A program made the position numbers and the translations under genes. The notes under the pieces were generated by a model, which did no database searches, was not told the origin of the DNA, and saw only the letters and a list, made by a program, of their open reading frames with translations. Shown one piece after another: positions 33,965 to 43,646 of a stretch of DNA of 64,000 bases (position 1 is its first letter; each line of letters starts with the position of its first letter). Where the stretch lies: contig NZ_AORL01000015.1 in the NCBI RefSeq assembly GCF_000383095.1, positions 174,986-238,985 on the forward strand. Reading direction: 5' to 3'. The stretch comes from Sphingomonas sp. PR090111-T3T-6A (GTDB lineage: Bacteria > Pseudomonadota > Alphaproteobacteria > Sphingomonadales > Sphingomonadaceae).

Positions 33965-35050
33965 ATGAGAGTTCTCCAGCCCGTATCCAAAACCGGCCGT
34001 TCGATCCTTGGAATTCATCTGCTCGCCTTGTGCGAGGTATTGGCTTCCCGGGTGCCCATGGAGAAACCCGACGGGGAGGGCGATCGGGATTCGCCGTTCA
34101 GGCCGATCAAACTCGCCCACTGGATATGGTGCTGGAGAAACTCGCAGCCCCCCGAAGATGCCGGCTATTATTACGAGATTGGCGGCCACCTGATCTTCAA
34201 GGACTCACGCCATTACGTGAGTGACGTCCGGCCCGCAGAGAACGGATATGAATATCTGATCAAGGAGCCGAAATACAGGCAGGTCCGCGATGTGTTCGAG
34301 GGCGTGGAGGATCTGAACCTGCAGGAGACCTTCAGTTCGCCCGGCGTGTCGATGCAGATGGGCAATATTCTCCAGGGGCAATATAATCAGGCGCAAGTGG
34401 CCGGGCCCGATGCGGACGGGAATATCGCACGCCTCGCCAACTATCTGCCGGCAGTGACAGCGGCGATGCTCATCGCCGAGCCGTCGCGCAACAAGCGCGC
34501 ATGGCCGATCAATATGATGATCATCGATCTGATCCGCAATTCGGTATGGCGCTACTCCTGGAGCGAGATCTTCTGGCACCCGCTGGACGGTCGATCCTGG
34601 ACGGAGCTCCCGTTCGGCGTGGAGGATATCGGCCCGATGTCCAAGTCCAAGAAAGATCGCGCGATCGGCGATATCACGCTCGCCTCGGATCTGCATCTGA
34701 TCGGCGGCCGGATGCCGTCCAGTCCCACCGGGGGCGGGGAGTTCGGGAAAACGCCCCTGTCCAGCACGCAGGGCAAACCTGGCAATCAGAAAGAGGTGTT
34801 CAACGTCAGCATCAAATATGACTATGTCCATCAGAAGGAAATAGACGTCCTGTTCGATTGGCTAATGGCTCAGAGTGCAGTCATGGCGGTATGGAAAGAG
34901 GATAATATGCAGAATGTTGACAATAGTATTTATACTAAATCTGACAAAGCTGGAAAGCAATATTGGAAATCTTCCGACGTGATAAACGGGTCTGATCCGG
35001 CCATCAATGTGATCCGGACAGAGATCAAAAGGCTGATGTCGAATATTTGA
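33965..35050 (+). CDS. Uncharacterised 361-aa protein next to hcp, T6SS cargo candidate
   Basis: I do not recognise this protein. It is soluble, with tryptophan clusters early on (HWIWCWRNSQ) and central (VWRYSWSEIFWHPLDGRSW), a gly-pro segment (MPSSPTGGGEFGKTP), and a C-terminal part with KYDYVHQKEIDVLFDWLMAQSAVM. The first residues carry a weak hydrophobic stretch (ILGIHLLALCEVLA). The last 200 bp (34850-35050) are strikingly AT-richer than the surrounding T6SS genes, a sign of foreign origin. It lies directly after hcp (33-bp gap) and overlaps the start region of a second non-core gene. Position suggests an Hcp-dependent effector, or an effector partner with the next gene. Confidence 0.75.
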   Translation: MRVLQPVSKTGRSILGIHLLALCEVLASRVPMEKPDGEGDRDSPFRPIKLAHWIWCWRNSQPPEDAGYYYEIGGHLIFKDSRHYVSDVRPAENGYEYLIKEPKYRQVRDVFEGVEDLNLQETFSSPGVSMQMGNILQGQYNQAQVAGPDADGNIARLANYLPAVTAAMLIAEPSRNKRAWPINMMIIDLIRNSVWRYSWSEIFWHPLDGRSWTELPFGVEDIGPMSKSKKDRAIGDITLASDLHLIGGRMPSSPTGGGEFGKTPLSSTQGKPGNQKEVFNVSIKYDYVHQKEIDVLFDWLMAQSAVMAVWKEDNMQNVDNSIYTKSDKAGKQYWKSSDVINGSDPAINVIRTEIKRLMSNI

Positions 35051-35157
35051 GCCTCCGCCTCGCAGAAATGGCGGAACGCGGAGTGATTGTGGTGGGGTCA
35101 GTTCTGACACAGGCGGCATATCGAGCGCCGTCTCCATCTCTGGCTGGAGCTTCGATC

Positions 35158-36690
35158 ATGGCAGCAATGGCATCCTTTACCCTGTTCGAAAGCAGTCTCG
35201 GCCGGGTTTTGCGCGGGATGCAGCCGGAAGGATTGCATCCCAGCCTGAACGAGATCCCCATCGTCTTTCAGGCGCAGATGCCCGATCTGCTGCGTCAGCG
35301 CTTCCGAGAGAGCCCGGTTCTCAACAACGACGTCCAGCTGAAGGTCGCGGCCGAAATACGCCGTATCGTGCAGACCCAGCTGTTCCCTTCGATCAACGAC
35401 AACACGCGGTACGACCACGCGCTCCGCGACAGGGTGGCGTCGGTATTCCAGCGCGCGACGCCGGACCTGGAGAAGATCGTCAACGATGCGATCGGGAGTG
35501 CGGTCAAGTCCACAGCGGCGTGGAAGGATTATCGTCTCGACAGCGGTAAGGAGGTAGGGCGCGTCGGCGTGACCCTCCTGTTCGTCGTTGTCGCCGCCGG
35601 CCTCTCGCCGCCGACTTCGGGTGTCGCGATCGGTTTCATGATCGTCAGCCTCGTGCGCGGGTTGACCGATGCGACCAAGAAATTCTCCGAGGCCTATCGC
35701 ACCGCCGAGGAAAGCCGCGAGCGCATCCTCGCCGAAATCGCGAGGCTGAAGGCCGCTTATGGGAAGAGCAGCACGCTCGGCCGAGCCTCCCAACTGGGCG
35801 GCGCGGTGGCCCATGCGCTGACGATCGGCAAGATGGCCGCCACCTTCAACAGCGACCCGCTGCCCGGCTTCACCCGGATCAAGACGGAGCTCAATGCTTA
35901 CAAGGGCAAGCTCGGCCATTTGGGGATCAGGGCCGAGCAACTGGGGCGCCGGCTCTACGAATTGCTGGACCTGATCGATCAGTATCAGCGAGCCCGTGGC
36001 ATCGATACGACCCGCATCGACAATCTGCCGCCGAAGCTGCTGCAACTGAGGAGGGATGTGACGGACCTGCTGGAGGATGGCGTTAAATCCCGCTGGTTCC
36101 GGGGGAAGGCGACCATCTCGGGCGCGTGGCAGCGCTGCCAGTCGGGCATGGAGAATCTCGAGAGGGTTGAGCAGGAGTTCAAGGCGCTGAAAGCGCTCGA
36201 GGGGCACGAGAAGTCGATGCTGATAGCGGATCGGACCCTGACGCTGCTGACCAATCTCGGCGTGACGCTGGCGGGCTATAACGGCCCGTTGGGGCTGCAT
36301 GACCGATCGGCCCATTCCATTCAGGAGGCCCTGCACGTCAGCCATGATGGCCATGCCTCGATCCGGGGCGGCGTCACTCTCGGGCTGGGTTTCATGCGGC
36401 AGTTCATGAGCCTCTTCAAGGACTCGCACGCGCTCGCCAAGGAACTGGGTCTGGTCAGCAAGAAGCCCGACGAGGCCGAGGCGCTGCTGGAGGAAATGCA
36501 GTCGGAATTTCACTCGCTTCCCGTGGCGCCTCAGGCGCCACGGCTGCCCGACATCAGCCTCGATACGGCGATCCACATGAACTGGATGGACGGCACACCG
36601 CTCGCGCCCTCCCGGCCTCCCGTGCCGACCCGCCGACTGCCTCCGACGCCCGCGCCGACCCGCGCGTTGCCGCCCGTTCCCATCGCCTAG
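35158..36690 (+). CDS. Uncharacterised 510-aa protein with hydrophobic hairpin, candidate membrane-active T6SS effector
   Basis: No family recognised. After about 130 soluble residues comes a strongly hydrophobic stretch, VGVTLLFVVVAAGLSPPTSGVAIGFMIVSLV, long enough for a membrane hairpin with a proline turn. Next are long charged helices likely to form coiled coils (KKFSEAYRTAEESRERILAEIARLK), then helical repeats, and a proline-rich tail (TPLAPSRPPVPTRRLPPTP). A hidden hairpin inside a helical protein is the pattern of pore-forming toxins. With its place between hcp and tagJ this makes a pore-forming effector plausible but unproven. The start is uncertain: ATG 35158 has GGAG at good spacing; ATG 35068 and TTG 35047 are in frame upstream, the latter overlapping the preceding stop. 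Confidence 0.7.
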   Translation: MAAMASFTLFESSLGRVLRGMQPEGLHPSLNEIPIVFQAQMPDLLRQRFRESPVLNNDVQLKVAAEIRRIVQTQLFPSINDNTRYDHALRDRVASVFQRATPDLEKIVNDAIGSAVKSTAAWKDYRLDSGKEVGRVGVTLLFVVVAAGLSPPTSGVAIGFMIVSLVRGLTDATKKFSEAYRTAEESRERILAEIARLKAAYGKSSTLGRASQLGGAVAHALTIGKMAATFNSDPLPGFTRIKTELNAYKGKLGHLGIRAEQLGRRLYELLDLIDQYQRARGIDTTRIDNLPPKLLQLRRDVTDLLEDGVKSRWFRGKATISGAWQRCQSGMENLERVEQEFKALKALEGHEKSMLIADRTLTLLTNLGVTLAGYNGPLGLHDRSAHSIQEALHVSHDGHASIRGGVTLGLGFMRQFMSLFKDSHALAKELGLVSKKPDEAEALLEEMQSEFHSLPVAPQAPRLPDISLDTAIHMNWMDGTPLAPSRPPVPTRRLPPTPAPTRALPPVPIA

Positions 36691-36819
36691 CGGGTATCGC
36701 CTTTCCCTTGCGTGACATTCGTAACCAATCGGGCCGCCGCTGAAACCCCGGCGAAGGGGCGTCCCTTTATTCGGGACAGGCCACGGCAATCCGGCCGCAA
36801 GCAGCAGAGGATTTCCAGC

Positions 36820-37611
36820 ATGTCTTCCGATCTGATGAGCGAAGCGCAGGTGAGCGATCTGCTCGCAGTCGGCGATGTCGCCACCGCGCGCAAGCTGCTG
36901 GTGGAGGCGCTGCGTTCGCGGCCGGATGACCAACGCGCCCGCATGTTCCTGTTTCAGTTGCTGTGCGTGGAAGGGGAGTGGGAGAAGGCGCGGGCCCAGC
37001 TTCGCGCTCTCTCCGAATTGTCGCCGGAAGCGCAGATGCTGGCGGCGGCTTATGGGCGAACGATCGAAGGCGAGCAAACCCGGGCCCGCGTATTCGCGGG
37101 CGAAGAGCCGGCCTCGCTGCTGGTCGATGCTCCGGCCTGGGCGGCGGATCTCGTATCGGTGAGAGGGGCCGGTGCGCCCGCCGCTGCGGCGCTTGAGGCC
37201 TGTCCCGACACGCCGGGCGACTTGGACGGTCGCCTCTTCGACTTCCTGTTCGATGGGGACGATCGCTTCGGCCCGATGTTCGAGGCGATTGTTGCGGGGC
37301 GTTGGGGGCTGGTGCCCTTCGCTGTGGTGGAGGAGATCAGCACCGAGGGGCCGGTCGACCTGCGCGACCTCGTCTGGCTGCCGGCCGAGATCCGCTTTCG
37401 TCACGGACCGGCGCTCGCCGCCATGCTGCCGGCGCGCTACCCCGGAACCGAGCGCGAGCCGGAAAGCGCGCTGCGCCTGGCCCGGATGACCGAATGGCAC
37501 GAGGGAGACGGCCTCATCCAGGGTGTCGGCCAGCGTGTCTGGACCACCAGCGGGGGCGAGGATGTCGGCATTCTCTCCTTCCGCCGCATTCGCTTCGCCG
37601 ATCCATCATGA
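36820..37611 (+). CDS. tagJ: T6SS accessory protein TagJ (ImpE family)
   Basis: A 263-residue ImpE/TagJ protein. The N-terminal TPR-like part reads LLAVGDVATARKLLVEALRSRPDDQRARMFLFQLLCVEGEWEKARAQL, and the C-terminal ImpE part contains LRDLVWLPAEIRF and MTEWHEGDGLIQGVGQRVW. TagJ binds the sheath subunit TssB in studied systems and modulates sheath recycling by ClpV. ATG 36820 with AGAGGA upstream; its stop overlaps the tssE start (ATGA). Confidence 0.92.
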   Translation: MSSDLMSEAQVSDLLAVGDVATARKLLVEALRSRPDDQRARMFLFQLLCVEGEWEKARAQLRALSELSPEAQMLAAAYGRTIEGEQTRARVFAGEEPASLLVDAPAWAADLVSVRGAGAPAAAALEACPDTPGDLDGRLFDFLFDGDDRFGPMFEAIVAGRWGLVPFAVVEEISTEGPVDLRDLVWLPAEIRFRHGPALAAMLPARYPGTEREPESALRLARMTEWHEGDGLIQGVGQRVWTTSGGEDVGILSFRRIRFADPS

Positions 37612-38135
37612 GCAGCCGGATCAATCCCACGTTGTTCGACAAGCTGGTTGCTGATCTGGAGATGGACGGCCTGCGCGACGATGGCGAGGAGCTGACCGGG
37701 CTCGACCGGTCGCTGCGCTTCTACACCGTGCCGCGCCTGGAGCGCTTCAACGAAGCGGCGATGCGCGCCACCGTGCTGCGCGAGCTGAACTGGCTGCTCA
37801 ACACCACGAGCCTCGCCTCCGCGCAGGATCTGTCGCAAGCCCCCGAGGTCGCGACCTCCACGCTCAATTATGGGCTGGGCGACCTCACCGGCAAGCTGCT
37901 TACCCGGCAAGCCGTGCAGTCCCGCGCGCGGGATATGCGCGAGGCGATCCAGCGCTACGAGCCGCGCGTCGATCGCCGCAGCCTCGACGTCGAGGTGGAT
38001 GTCACCCGCGAGCGGGCGAACAGCGTCGGCTTCACCATCCGCGGCGACGTCACCACGGCGGTGCGCGCGCTGCCGGTCGAGTTCCGTACCGATGTCGAGA
38101 TCGATACCGGCGCCGTCACGCTCTGGGGTGAATGA
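37608..38135 (+). CDS. tssE: T6SS baseplate protein TssE
   Basis: A 175-residue gp25-like baseplate wedge protein. It contains LRFYTVPRLERFNEAAMRATVLRELNWLLNTT and the gp25 core LNYGLGDLTGKLL ... IQRYEPRVD, followed by strands ending in FRTDVEIDTGAVTLWGE. It nucleates sheath assembly together with TssF, TssG and TssK. Coupled by 4-bp overlaps to tagJ and tssF. Confidence 0.94.
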   Translation: MSSRINPTLFDKLVADLEMDGLRDDGEELTGLDRSLRFYTVPRLERFNEAAMRATVLRELNWLLNTTSLASAQDLSQAPEVATSTLNYGLGDLTGKLLTRQAVQSRARDMREAIQRYEPRVDRRSLDVEVDVTRERANSVGFTIRGDVTTAVRALPVEFRTDVEIDTGAVTLWGE

Positions 38136-40000
38136 TGGATCCCCGGCTGCTCCGCTTCTACAATGACGAGCTGGTTTACCTTCGGGAAACGGCGCGCGAG
38201 TTCGGCGAGGAATATGAGACGGTCGCCGGCCGCCTGGGCCTCGGCGCGACGACCGAGGTGGATCCCTATGTCGAGCGGCTGCTGGAGGGCGTGGCCTTCC
38301 TCGGCGCGCGGGTGCAACTCAAGCTGCACGACCAGTTCCCCGATTTCACCCAGCATCTGCTGAACGCGGTGCAGCCCCATTATTGCGCGCCGACGCCGTC
38401 GATGTGCGTGGTGGGATTCGAACCGCGCGAGGGCGACACCGCGATGGCGCAGGGCGTGCCCGTGCCGCGCCACACCAAGCTGCACGCCATCGCCGGCGAT
38501 CGCGACAATTCGCCCGTCACCTTCCTCACCGGGCATGATGTGACTTTGTGGCCGCTCGCCATCGTCGAGGCCGAATATCTGGGCTCGCGCTCGGCGGTGG
38601 CGCCGTTCGTGCCGGCGGACAACGGCGAGACGGTCGAGGCGGGCCTGCGCCTGCGTATCGCGGCGACGGGTGGCGCGCGGCTCGCCGGGATGCGGCCCGG
38701 TGCACTGCCGCTCTATCTGGATGGGGCGGAGGCGGGGCCGGGCGAGCTTTACCGCCAGCTTATCGGGGATGCGGTGGCTGCCGTGGCGCGCCCGGTGGGC
38801 TCGGCATCGACCACCGTGCGCCTGCCGCTGCCCGCCCAGCATGGCTTCGATGAGCAGTGCGCGCTGCTACCGACGGATCGGCGCTCGCATCGAGGCTATC
38901 GGCTGCTCAGCGAATATTTCGCCTGCCCCGAGCGCTTCCTGTTCGCCCGGATCGAGGAGTTGGACGCGGCCTTTGCCGCCTGCGGGGATGCGCAGGCATG
39001 CGACGTGGTGATCCTGTTCCGGCGCGCGGTAGACGGGCTCAAGGACGCCGTCTCCTCCGCCAATTTTCGCCTGTTCGCGACACCGGCGATCAACCTGTTC
39101 GAGAAGCAGGTCGATCGCGTCCCCGTGACGGGCTTCGATCATGAGCGGCAGGTGATCGCGGACCGCACGCGCCCGCTCGGCTTCGAGATCTATCGCCTGC
39201 TCGACGTGAAGGCGCACGGGCGCGACGGCGGTGACGCGCGGCCGGTGGCGCCGCTCTATGATTTCGCCGGCTTGCTCTACGACTGGAGCGACGCACTCTT
39301 CTACGTCACGCGCCTGCGCCCCCGCCGGCTCTCGACGCGCGAGCAGAGGGCGCGGCGGCGCAGCGACTATGTCGGCACCGAAACCTGGCTGAGCCTCACC
39401 GCGCCCGGCCGGCCCGAGCGGCTGGAGGACGTGCGCGAGCTTTCGATCCGCGCGCTCGTCACTAACCGCGAGCTGCCCGAGCTGGTGCGGACCGGCGCGG
39501 CCTCGCCCTTCGTGGCGGAGGGGCTGCCCGTGCGGGCGATCCACATGCTGCGCCCGCCGACGCCGCCGCGCCAGCCGATGGGGCTGAACGACGGCGCGTG
39601 GCGCGTGATCGGGCATTTGACACCCAACTACACCTCCTTCGCGGGGTACGAGGACGGCGATCCTTCCGTGCTGCGCGCCCATCTCGCGCTCTATGGCCGG
39701 GTGGAGGATGCGGCGTTGCGCCGGCAGGTGGATGGGCTGCGCTCAGTCCGCGCGTCGCATGTCTCGCGCCGCGCGCCGGGGGCGGGGCCGAGCGCCTTCG
39801 TGCGCGGCCAGCGCCTGCGCATCACGCTCGACGAGGCCAGCTTCGAGAATGCCCGCATGTTCCTGTTCGGCGCGGTGCTGGAGCGCTTCCTCGGAGAATT
39901 CGCCTCGATCAACAGCTTCACCGAATGCGTCTTCGACACCGCACAGCAGGGGACGTTCGCCTCATGGCCCGCCCGCATCGGCCAGCGCCCGACCATCTGA
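38132..40000 (+). CDS. tssF: T6SS baseplate protein TssF
   Basis: A 622-residue baseplate protein of the ImpG/VasA family. The start DPRLLRFYNDELVYLRETAREFGEEYETVAGRLGL is diagnostic, as is DPYVERLLEGVAFLGARVQLKLHDQFPDFTQHLLNAVQPHY. Length fits (about 600-620). It overlaps tssE by 4 bp and tssG by 37 bp, so the three baseplate genes are tightly coupled. Confidence 0.96.
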   Translation: MMDPRLLRFYNDELVYLRETAREFGEEYETVAGRLGLGATTEVDPYVERLLEGVAFLGARVQLKLHDQFPDFTQHLLNAVQPHYCAPTPSMCVVGFEPREGDTAMAQGVPVPRHTKLHAIAGDRDNSPVTFLTGHDVTLWPLAIVEAEYLGSRSAVAPFVPADNGETVEAGLRLRIAATGGARLAGMRPGALPLYLDGAEAGPGELYRQLIGDAVAAVARPVGSASTTVRLPLPAQHGFDEQCALLPTDRRSHRGYRLLSEYFACPERFLFARIEELDAAFAACGDAQACDVVILFRRAVDGLKDAVSSANFRLFATPAINLFEKQVDRVPVTGFDHERQVIADRTRPLGFEIYRLLDVKAHGRDGGDARPVAPLYDFAGLLYDWSDALFYVTRLRPRRLSTREQRARRRSDYVGTETWLSLTAPGRPERLEDVRELSIRALVTNRELPELVRTGAASPFVAEGLPVRAIHMLRPPTPPRQPMGLNDGAWRVIGHLTPNYTSFAGYEDGDPSVLRAHLALYGRVEDAALRRQVDGLRSVRASHVSRRAPGAGPSAFVRGQRLRITLDEASFENARMFLFGAVLERFLGEFASINSFTECVFDTAQQGTFASWPARIGQRPTI

Positions 40001-41007
40001 ACTATCTCGCCCGGGCCGCAGAGCGGATCCGCGCGCTGGCGCCGCTCGCGCTGCTGCGCGGGGCGGAGGCGCGTGCGCACGACCGCCCGCGCATCGGCGC
40101 CTCGCGGTTGCCATCGCAGGATGTGGTCGAGCTCGCGCAGACGCCTTCGCTCGCCTTTCCGGCGGCGACGCTGGATGCGGTCTACATCGAGGAGGGACGG
40201 GCGCGCATCGAGGGCCATTGGCTGGGACTGACCGGCCCGATGGCGCCGCTGCCGCTGCACCTGAGCGAGTTCGCCTCCTATGAGCGGCGCTATTCGAAGA
40301 AGCAGCCCTTCGGTGGTTTTCTCGACGTGCTCGCCGGGCGGATGCTCCAGCTCTTCTACCGGAGCTGGGCGGTGGCGAGCCCCGCCGCCAGCGCCGACCG
40401 CCGGCATGAGGATCATTTCGGCGACCGGATTGCGGCACTCACCGGGGCGGAGGAGGGCGTGCGGCCCGATGCGTGGCTGCCCGCCCGTGCGCGCCTGCGC
40501 TATGCCGCGCTCTTCGCCTCCCCGCGCAGCCCGGCCGCGATCCAGGATGCGCTGGCCGACCTGATGCGGATGCCGGTCCGTATCGTCGAGCATGTCCCGC
40601 GCTGGCGCGATGTCGAGCCCGATGAACGCAGCCGCGCGGGGCGCGGCTTTGCCAGCCTCGACCGCGATGCCGTATCCGGCAGGCGGGTGCGGACCGTCTC
40701 CGATGCCTTTCGCGTGATCGTCTCGGTGTCGAGCGCGGAGGCGATGAACGAGCTGCTCCCCGGCGGCCGCCGCTATGCGCTGCTGGCCGAGGCGCTCGAC
40801 GCCTTCGCGCCGCCGCATCTCGAATGGGACATCGAGTTGGAGGTCGCCAACGACGCCATCCGCCCGGCGCGGCTGGGCGGCGGCGGGCGGCTTGGCTGGT
40901 CAGGCTGGACCGGCCCGTTGCCACGAGACGGCACCCGCTCCGACACCCGACTCGGGCCCAGCGCCCGCCGCCTTGCACAGACTCGAAAAGAGGAAGCCAT
41001 CGCATGA
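39964..41007 (+). CDS. tssG: T6SS baseplate protein TssG
   Basis: A 347-residue TssG (ImpH/VasB). Family features are PLALLRGAEARAHDRPRIGASRLPSQDVVELAQTPSLAFPAA near the start, GLTGPMAPLPLHLSEFASYE, and FGGFLDVLAGRMLQLFYRSWAV. It forms the TssF2-TssG wedge core. The start ATG 39964 lies inside the end of tssF; the stop overlaps the tssH start. Confidence 0.95.
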   Translation: MARPHRPAPDHLNYLARAAERIRALAPLALLRGAEARAHDRPRIGASRLPSQDVVELAQTPSLAFPAATLDAVYIEEGRARIEGHWLGLTGPMAPLPLHLSEFASYERRYSKKQPFGGFLDVLAGRMLQLFYRSWAVASPAASADRRHEDHFGDRIAALTGAEEGVRPDAWLPARARLRYAALFASPRSPAAIQDALADLMRMPVRIVEHVPRWRDVEPDERSRAGRGFASLDRDAVSGRRVRTVSDAFRVIVSVSSAEAMNELLPGGRRYALLAEALDAFAPPHLEWDIELEVANDAIRPARLGGGGRLGWSGWTGPLPRDGTRSDTRLGPSARRLAQTRKEEAIA

Positions 41008-43646
41008 CAGAGATCAGTCGGTCCGCCCTGTTCGGGCGGCTCAACCCCAACGCACTCAAGGCTATCGAGACGGCGACGGGCTTCTGCCGTATCCGCGGCA
41101 ATCCTTATGTCGAGCTGGCGCACTGGCTGCACATCCTGTTGCAGGACGCGCAGAACGACGTCGCCGCCTTGCGCACCGCCTTCCGTCTCGACGACGCCAT
41201 CGTGGCGGGCGACGTGCTGGTCTCGCTCGACAAGCTGCCGCGCGGCGCCACTGCCGTGTCGGACTTCGCGCCCCAGATCGAGGAGGCGATCGAAAAGGCG
41301 TGGCTCTACGCCTCGTTGCAGTTCGGCGCGTGGCAGGTGCGGACGGGGCATCTGATCCTCGCGATGCTCAAGACGCCGACACTGCGCTCACTGCTGCTGG
41401 GCATCTCGTCGGAGTTCCGGAAGCTCTCGGCGGACCGGATCGGGGAGGAGTTCGCGAGCCTCGTCTCGACCTCCAGCGAGGGGACTGCTGAAGTGGCCAT
41501 CGACGCCAACGAGCCGACTGCCTCGCCGGAAGCCGCTCCGGGCGAGGCGCTCGCCCGTTTCGCCGTGGACCTGACCGCCAAGGCACGGGCCGGCGAGATC
41601 GATCGCATCGTCGGCCGCGACGCCGAAATCCGGCAGACGATCGACATCCTGCTGCGTCGCCGTCAGAACAACCCGATCCTCACCGGCGAGGCGGGCGTCG
41701 GCAAGACCGCGATCGTCGAGGGGCTGGCCCGTCGGATCGCCGACGGCGATGTGCCACCCGCGCTCAGAGACGTGTCGCTCCACGCACTCGACATCGGATT
41801 GCTGCAGGCGGGCGCCGGCGTGAAGGGCGAGTTCGAGAAGCGGCTGCGGCAGGTGATCGACGAGGTGGAAGGGTCGCCCCGCCCGATCATCCTCTTCATC
41901 GACGAAGCGCACACGCTGATCGGTGCGGGTGGTCAGGCGGGGACGGGCGATGCCGCCAACCTGCTCAAGCCTGCGCTCGCCCGCGGTCGCCTGCGCACGA
42001 TCGCGGCGACCACCTGGACGGAATATCGCCAATATTTCGAGAAGGACCCCGCGCTCACCCGCCGTTTCCAGCCGATCGCCGTGGGGGAGCCCGACACGGA
42101 TCGCTCCATCGCCATGCTGCGCTCGCTGAAGGGCGTGATGGAGGAGCATCACGACGTGGTGGTGCTCGACGAGGCGGTGCAGGCGGCGGTGCGGCTGTCG
42201 CAGCGCTACATCCCGGCGCGCCAGCTTCCCGACAAGGCAGTGAGCCTGCTCGACACGGCGGCGGCGCGCGTGGCGGTATCGCAACATGCAACTCCCGCGG
42301 CGGTCGAGGACGCGCGGCGGCGGATCGAACTGCTCGAGGTGGAGCTGGAGGTCGCCATCCGTGAAAGCGAGGGCCGCTATGCTCCTGATGGCCGCCCGGC
42401 GATCGTCGAGGCGCTGGAGGCGGCCCGGGCCACGCTGGCGGATCTCGACGCCCGGTGGGAGGCGGAGAAGGCGGCTATCGCGGCCGTGAACGCAGCGCGT
42501 CAGGCGATGATCGCGGGTGGGAAGGGGGGTGACGCCCTCGACGCGGCACTCGCCCGCTCGATGGAGGTGCGGGGCGATCGGCCGATGGTGTTCGGCGAGG
42601 TCAATGCCGACATGGTGGCTGCGGTCGTGGGCGACTGGACGGGCATACCGGTCGGCCGGATGGTCAAGGACGAGATCGCCTCCGTCCTCGTCATCGAGGA
42701 GCGGCTGAAGCGCCGCGTGATCGGGCAGGACGACGCGATGGACGCCATCGCCAAGCGTGTCCGCACCAGCCGTGCCAAGCTCGACAATCCGGTGAAGCCG
42801 GTCGGCGTCTTCCTGCTCTGTGGCCCGTCGGGCGTCGGCAAGACGGAGACGGCGCAGGCGCTGGCCGAACTGCTCTATTCGGGCGACGACAGCCTCATCA
42901 CCATCAACATGAGCGAATTCCAGGAGGCGCACACCGTCTCCACGCTGAAGGGCGCCCCGGCGGGCTATGTCGGCTACGGCCAGGGCGGCGTGCTGACCGA
43001 GGCGGTGCGTCGGCGTCCCTATTCGGTGGTGCTGCTCGACGAGGTCGAGAAGGCGCACCCCGACGTCCACGAGATGTTCTTCCAGGTGTTCGACAAGGGC
43101 TACATGGAGGATGCGGAAGGTCGCTACATCGATTTCCGCAACACGCTGATCCTGCTCACCTCCAATGTCGGCACCGATCTCATCACCACGCTCTGCGAGG
43201 AGGAGGAGATGGCGCCGGCCGCGGACGGGCTGGCGCAGGCGCTGCGGCCGGAACTGCTCAAGGTCTTTCCGCCCGCGCTGCTCGGCCGGCTGATGGTGCT
43301 GCCCTACCGGCCGCTCGCGCCTGCCGTGCTGCGCGACATCGTGCGGCTCCAGCTCGATCGCGTGGTCCGGCGCGTGGCGGACAATCTGGGTGCGGTGCTC
43401 GACTATGACGATGCGGTGGTCGATCTCATCGTGTCGCGCTGTCAGGAGGTCGCGTCCGGCGGTCGCATGATCGACGCGATCCTCACCAATTCGATGCTGC
43501 CCGAGCTTTCGACCGCGGTGCTGGAGCGGCAGGTGGCTGGCGGGCGCTTCGCCGCCATCCATGTCGGCGCGGACGGGCAGGGCTTCACCTATCGCTATGC
43601 CGGCCGGGACGAGCCCGCCGAGCCACAGCTCGAAGCGGCGGAATGA
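41004..43646 (+). CDS. tssH: T6SS sheath-disassembly AAA+ ATPase TssH (ClpV)
   Basis: An 880-residue ClpB-family unfoldase that strips contracted sheath for reuse. The N-domain ends near residue 165. AAA1 has Walker [10 protein letters not shown] and the sensor region [21 protein letters not shown] middle coiled segment lies around 420-500. AAA2 has [27 protein letters not shown] and a [11 protein letters not shown]alker B. The N-terminal [39 protein letters not shown] is ClpV-specific and marks it apart from housekeeping ClpB. 4-bp overlaps on both sides. Confidence 0.97.
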   Translation: MTEISRSALFGRLNPNALKAIETATGFCRIRGNPYVELAHWLHILLQDAQNDVAALRTAFRLDDAIVAGDVLVSLDKLPRGATAVSDFAPQIEEAIEKAWLYASLQFGAWQVRTGHLILAMLKTPTLRSLLLGISSEFRKLSADRIGEEFASLVSTSSEGTAEVAIDANEPTASPEAAPGEALARFAVDLTAKARAGEIDRIVGRDAEIRQTIDILLRRRQNNPILTGEAGVGKTAIVEGLARRIADGDVPPALRDVSLHALDIGLLQAGAGVKGEFEKRLRQVIDEVEGSPRPIILFIDEAHTLIGAGGQAGTGDAANLLKPALARGRLRTIAATTWTEYRQYFEKDPALTRRFQPIAVGEPDTDRSIAMLRSLKGVMEEHHDVVVLDEAVQAAVRLSQRYIPARQLPDKAVSLLDTAAARVAVSQHATPAAVEDARRRIELLEVELEVAIRESEGRYAPDGRPAIVEALEAARATLADLDARWEAEKAAIAAVNAARQAMIAGGKGGDALDAALARSMEVRGDRPMVFGEVNADMVAAVVGDWTGIPVGRMVKDEIASVLVIEERLKRRVIGQDDAMDAIAKRVRTSRAKLDNPVKPVGVFLLCGPSGVGKTETAQALAELLYSGDDSLITINMSEFQEAHTVSTLKGAPAGYVGYGQGGVLTEAVRRRPYSVVLLDEVEKAHPDVHEMFFQVFDKGYMEDAEGRYIDFRNTLILLTSNVGTDLITTLCEEEEMAPAADGLAQALRPELLKVFPPALLGRLMVLPYRPLAPAVLRDIVRLQLDRVVRRVADNLGAVLDYDDAVVDLIVSRCQEVASGGRMIDAILTNSMLPELSTAVLERQVAGGRFAAIHVGADGQGFTYRYAGRDEPAEPQLEAAE

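Noticed and set aside
35098..37500. 800-codon open frame antisense to the hcp-linked genes and tagJ
   Set aside because: An antisense shadow of high-GC codon bias; residues are rich in R, H, G and Q with no domain, and the plus-strand genes are convincing.
41388..43562. 724-codon open frame antisense to clpV
   Set aside because: Shadow of tssH; the opposite strand has full AAA+ motifs.
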